Origin: Bacillota bacterium
Lineage (GTDB): Bacteria; Bacillota; Clostridia; Christensenellales; UMGS416
Direction: 5' to 3'
DNA: 8,718 nt
Assembly (NCBI GenBank): GCA_023422005.1
Contig: JAEZSC010000171.1
Location: forward strand, 1 to 8,718
Notes under the pieces: generated by a model
The model's database searches: none
Seen by the model: the letters and a program-made list of their open reading frames with translations, nothing else
Told to the model about the DNA's origin: nothing
Shown here: in pieces, positions 7,251 to 8,718 of the stretch
How the letters are laid out: each line of letters starts with the position of its first letter
Position numbering within the stretch: the first letter of the stretch is position 1
Translations under genes and position numbers: made by a program

Positions 7251-7319
7251 TAAAAGCAACTATGACTAGTCGTCTGAATTGCAGATGACGCTGCTGTGTA
7301 AACTGCAAAAGGCTAACTT

Positions 7320-7733
7320 TTAGCCGGGAAGTTCCATCGACGAGAGATCCATGTAGCCAATTTCCCATAGATGACCGTCCGGATCCTGGAAGGTGCGGGT
7401 ATACATACCCGGCATTTCCAAAGGCGGCTTTGTAGGTTTGGCCCCTAGCGAAAAGGCTTTTTCGACAAAGGCGTCCACTTCCTCACGGGTGTCGACCATC
7501 AATGATAGTATGACCTCAGCATAGGCGCCGGTGTCGGCAATCTCTTTGTTGATGAAAGTTAGGAAGTCGGGAATCGGCAGCAGCATGACGGTCGTATTGT
7601 TGTTGATTACCATGGCTGCAGCGTGGTCCTCATAGGAAAAGCGCTCATCATATGTAAAGCCAAGCGCGGAGAAGAATGCTATCGTATCTTTCAGGTTCTT
7701 GACAGGTAGATTGGCGAAAAACAGATTGTTCAT
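7320..7733 (-). CDS. VOC-fold (glyoxalase/bleomycin-resistance-like) protein, copy 1
   Basis: The 137-residue product has the two beta-alpha-beta-beta-beta modules of the vicinal oxygen chelate fold: NLPVKNLKDTIAFFSALGF near the N-terminus, VMLL near residue 50, SREEVDAFVEKA-type helix near 84-94, and the family ending FQDPDGHLWEIGYMD. The closing His-Leu-Trp-Glu has the usual metal-ligand glutamate, but the first-strand histidine of true glyoxalase I is absent, as in many uncharacterised members, so no reaction can be assigned. The frame extends upstream to 7802, but the ATG at 7733 has AAGGAGG about 8 nt before it and aligns exactly with the start of its neighbour copy. It is the downstream member of a tandem duplicate pair, 20 nt after copy 2, and is probably co-transcribed with it. 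Confidence 0.9.
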   Translation of the reverse strand: MNNLFFANLPVKNLKDTIAFFSALGFTYDERFSYEDHAAAMVINNNTTVMLLPIPDFLTFINKEIADTGAYAEVILSLMVDTREEVDAFVEKAFSLGAKPTKPPLEMPGMYTRTFQDPDGHLWEIGYMDLSSMELPG

Positions 7734-7753
7734 TGGGTATGCCTCCTTAATGC

Positions 7754-8167
7754 TTAGCCGGGAAGTTCCATCGCCGAGATGTCCATGTAGCCCATCTCCC
7801 ACAGATGTCCATCCAAATCCTGAAAGCTACGGGTATACATGCCCGGCATTTCCAGAGTTGGCTGTGAAGGCTTGGCTCCCAGTGAAAAGGCCTTTTCGAC
7901 AAAGGCGTCCACTTCCTCGCGGGAGTCGGCGGATAACGACAGTATAACCTCGGCGTGGGTGCCGGTGTCGGCAATCTCCTTGCCAATGAAGCTTTTGAAG
8001 AAAGGGTCCTGCAGCAGCATGATGGTCGTGTTGTCGGTTATCACCATGGCCGCGCCGTGATCCTCGTCGGTGAATCGATTATCATATGTAAAACCCAGCG
8101 CGGAGAAGAACGCCATCGTGTTTTTCAGGTTCCTGACCGGTAAATTGATAAAAAACAGATTGTTCAT
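7754..8167 (-). CDS. VOC-fold (glyoxalase/bleomycin-resistance-like) protein, copy 2
   Basis: This 137-residue paralogue of the adjacent gene is identical at about 107 of 137 positions by hand alignment, without gaps. Differences cluster in the middle (about residues 44-62 and 70-82), where VOC proteins line the binding pocket, while the N-terminal NLPVxNL and C-terminal EMPGMYTR and DGHLWE regions are conserved. The frame continues upstream to 8422, but the ATG at 8167 is preceded by AAAGGAGG (8176-8183) and is the true start by comparison with copy 1. It is the first gene of the pair. I see no convincing promoter; CTGACA (8335-8340, leftward) with TATTTT 16 nt on is a weak candidate. Function is unknown beyond the fold. 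Confidence 0.9.
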   Translation of the reverse strand: MNNLFFINLPVRNLKNTMAFFSALGFTYDNRFTDEDHGAAMVITDNTTIMLLQDPFFKSFIGKEIADTGTHAEVILSLSADSREEVDAFVEKAFSLGAKPSQPTLEMPGMYTRSFQDLDGHLWEMGYMDISAMELPG

Positions 8168-8449
8168 GGGGTGTGCCTCCTTTGACGGTTCGGTTATGTT
8201 TGATGCTATACCATCCGTGGTTCTATATCTGTAATGGGCATCACGGCGAAGATACAACCCAATCAAGCAAAGACAGCAGCGCAGCAGTGAAGTTGATTTA
8301 CCTATTCTTATCAAAATACTCTCACATTCCCACTTGTCAGAACGTCGCATATCGTGTAAAGTATGTCGAGCATCGATCGAGACGCGATGCGGGCACTCCC
8401 CGAGAAAAGGAAAGGCCTGCATAAAATGGTGAAAACAGAAAATAAGGTG
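8168..8449. other. Intergenic region between VOC pair and rRNA operon
   Basis: These 282 nt hold no supported gene. They must contain the leftward VOC promoter, not clearly identified. A small dyad (GCATCG 8370-8375 with CGATGC 8385-8390) has no T-run. TTGTCA (8334-8339) with TAAAGT 17 nt later (8357-8362) could be an additional upstream rRNA promoter. The last 30 nt (about 8420-8446) have A-tracts spaced roughly one helical turn apart, like an UP element for the rRNA promoter. Confidence 0.5.
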
Positions 8450-8478
8450 TTGACATCAGCCGCTCGATTTGATAATAT
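8450..8478 (+). promoter_or_regulatory. rRNA operon promoter
   Basis: A perfect TTGACA (8450-8455) and TAATAT (8473-8478) are 17 nt apart. A TG at 8470-8471, one base before the -10, makes an extended -10. Short A-tracts lie upstream (8422-8445). Transcription should start near 8484-8485, about 150 nt before 16S, a normal leader length. Confidence 0.85.
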
Positions 8479-8491
8479 ACTTAAGCCGCTC

Positions 8492-8531
8492 TCGTGAGGC
8501 GACTCACGGAAAGGCAAGCGATTCTTGAAAA
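8492..8531 (+). promoter_or_regulatory. rrn leader antitermination-like site (hairpin plus boxA)
   Basis: A perfect 6-bp stem (8493-8498 with 8503-8508) is closed by the GNRA tetraloop GCGA, with one G-U pair extending it. Eleven nt later comes GATTCTTGAAAA (8520-8531), resembling the boxA element of Firmicutes rRNA leaders, which recruits NusB/S10 so polymerase reads through the untranslated operon. The boxB-then-boxA order matches that described for E. coli rrn leaders. Assignment is by resemblance. Confidence 0.6.
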
Positions 8532-8602
8532 CCGAATAGTGCACAACTAAGAGTGAAGTAAGGACAGACGATTCTTTTGAGTTAATTGGAAAAAGAGACG
8601 TA

Positions 8603-8620
8603 CTCTCTGGAAACAGAGGG
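8603..8620 (+). promoter_or_regulatory. rRNA leader hairpin with GAAA tetraloop
   Basis: A 7-bp stem (8603-8609 with 8614-8620, one G-U pair) capped by GAAA lies 16 nt before the predicted mature 16S 5' end. It may help processing or 16S folding; the long stem with the operon's 3' spacer cannot be checked because that partner is outside the window. Confidence 0.5.
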
Positions 8621-8636
8621 GATGGAGCTTGGATTT

Positions 8637-8718
8637 GAACATGAGAGTTTGATCCTGGCTCAGGACGAACGCTGGCGGCGTGCCTGACCCATGCAAGTCG
8701 AACGGGGGTGTAGCAATA
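8637..8718 (+). rRNA. rrs: 16S ribosomal RNA, 5' part (truncated by window end)
   Basis: The universal AGAGTTTGATCCTGGCTCAG begins at 8644, which corresponds to E. coli position 8, so the mature end is placed near 8637. The conserved GAACGCTGGCGGCGTGCCT and ATGCAAGTCGAACGG follow in register, and the gene runs off the window in the first variable region. The start is of Firmicutes type. Two bases at 8686 and 8689 differ from the usual CTAACACATGC (here CTGACCCATGC). The exact 5' end is inferred by numbering only. Confidence 0.97.

Noticed and set aside
7158..7253. 31-codon rightward frame (MMRITQRTARW...)
   Set aside because: No ribosome site precedes it and its end is the hairpin stem; composition alone does not support coding.
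8334..8362. Possible second rRNA promoter (TTGTCA, 17 nt, TAAAGT)
   Set aside because: Tandem rRNA promoters are common, but the -10 match is weak and the promoter at 8450-8478 is far better, so it is only mentioned in the intergenic entry.
8311..8544. 77-codon leftward frame across the rRNA promoter
   Set aside because: It overlaps the rRNA promoter and leader on the opposite strand and lacks a ribosome site or recognisable domain.

Overview
The window looks like chromosomal DNA of a Gram-positive, low-GC-phylum (Firmicutes, probably Clostridia) bacterium that itself has fairly high GC. The reasons are strong AGGAGG-type ribosome sites, sigma-A-like promoters, lipoprotein signal peptides with short spacers, a Firmicutes-style rRNA leader, and a 16S 5' end beginning with a GACGAACGCTGGCGGCGTGCCT-type sequence. 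The exact lineage cannot be fixed from 82 nt of 16S.

Region 1 (1-2680) is an arginine biosynthesis operon. argG (argininosuccinate synthase) and argH (argininosuccinate lyase) are 4 nt apart and turn citrulline plus aspartate into arginine plus fumarate. It ends at a textbook intrinsic terminator with a perfect 13-bp stem.

Region 2 (2722-6418) is accessory in character. A leftward gene encodes an S66-family (LD-carboxypeptidase/MccF-like) serine peptidase. It is divergent, across a 170-nt intergenic region with a promoter on each side, from a rightward pair of lipoprotein genes. The first lipoprotein carries a ComEC-like metallo-beta-lactamase-fold domain. The second is an unrecognised protein made of three tandem repeats of about 155 residues, each with a GWLPGDG motif. 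These two probably form one transcript and act on the outer face of the membrane.

Region 3 (6423-8167) is all leftward. It holds a TetR-type regulator convergent with the lipoprotein pair (4-nt gap), then a recent tandem duplication of a small VOC-fold (glyoxalase/bleomycin-resistance-like) gene; the two copies are about 78% identical.

Region 4 (8168-8718) is the start of a ribosomal RNA operon: a strong promoter with A-tracts upstream, a leader with GNRA-loop hairpins and boxA-like antitermination sequences, and the first 82 nt of 16S rRNA, which runs off the window.

No mobile element, CRISPR array, tRNA or complete novel defence-type system is visible. The least explained items are the triple-repeat lipoprotein with its metallo-hydrolase partner, the mosaic relationship of the three repeats, and two 16S positions that differ from the usual sequence.
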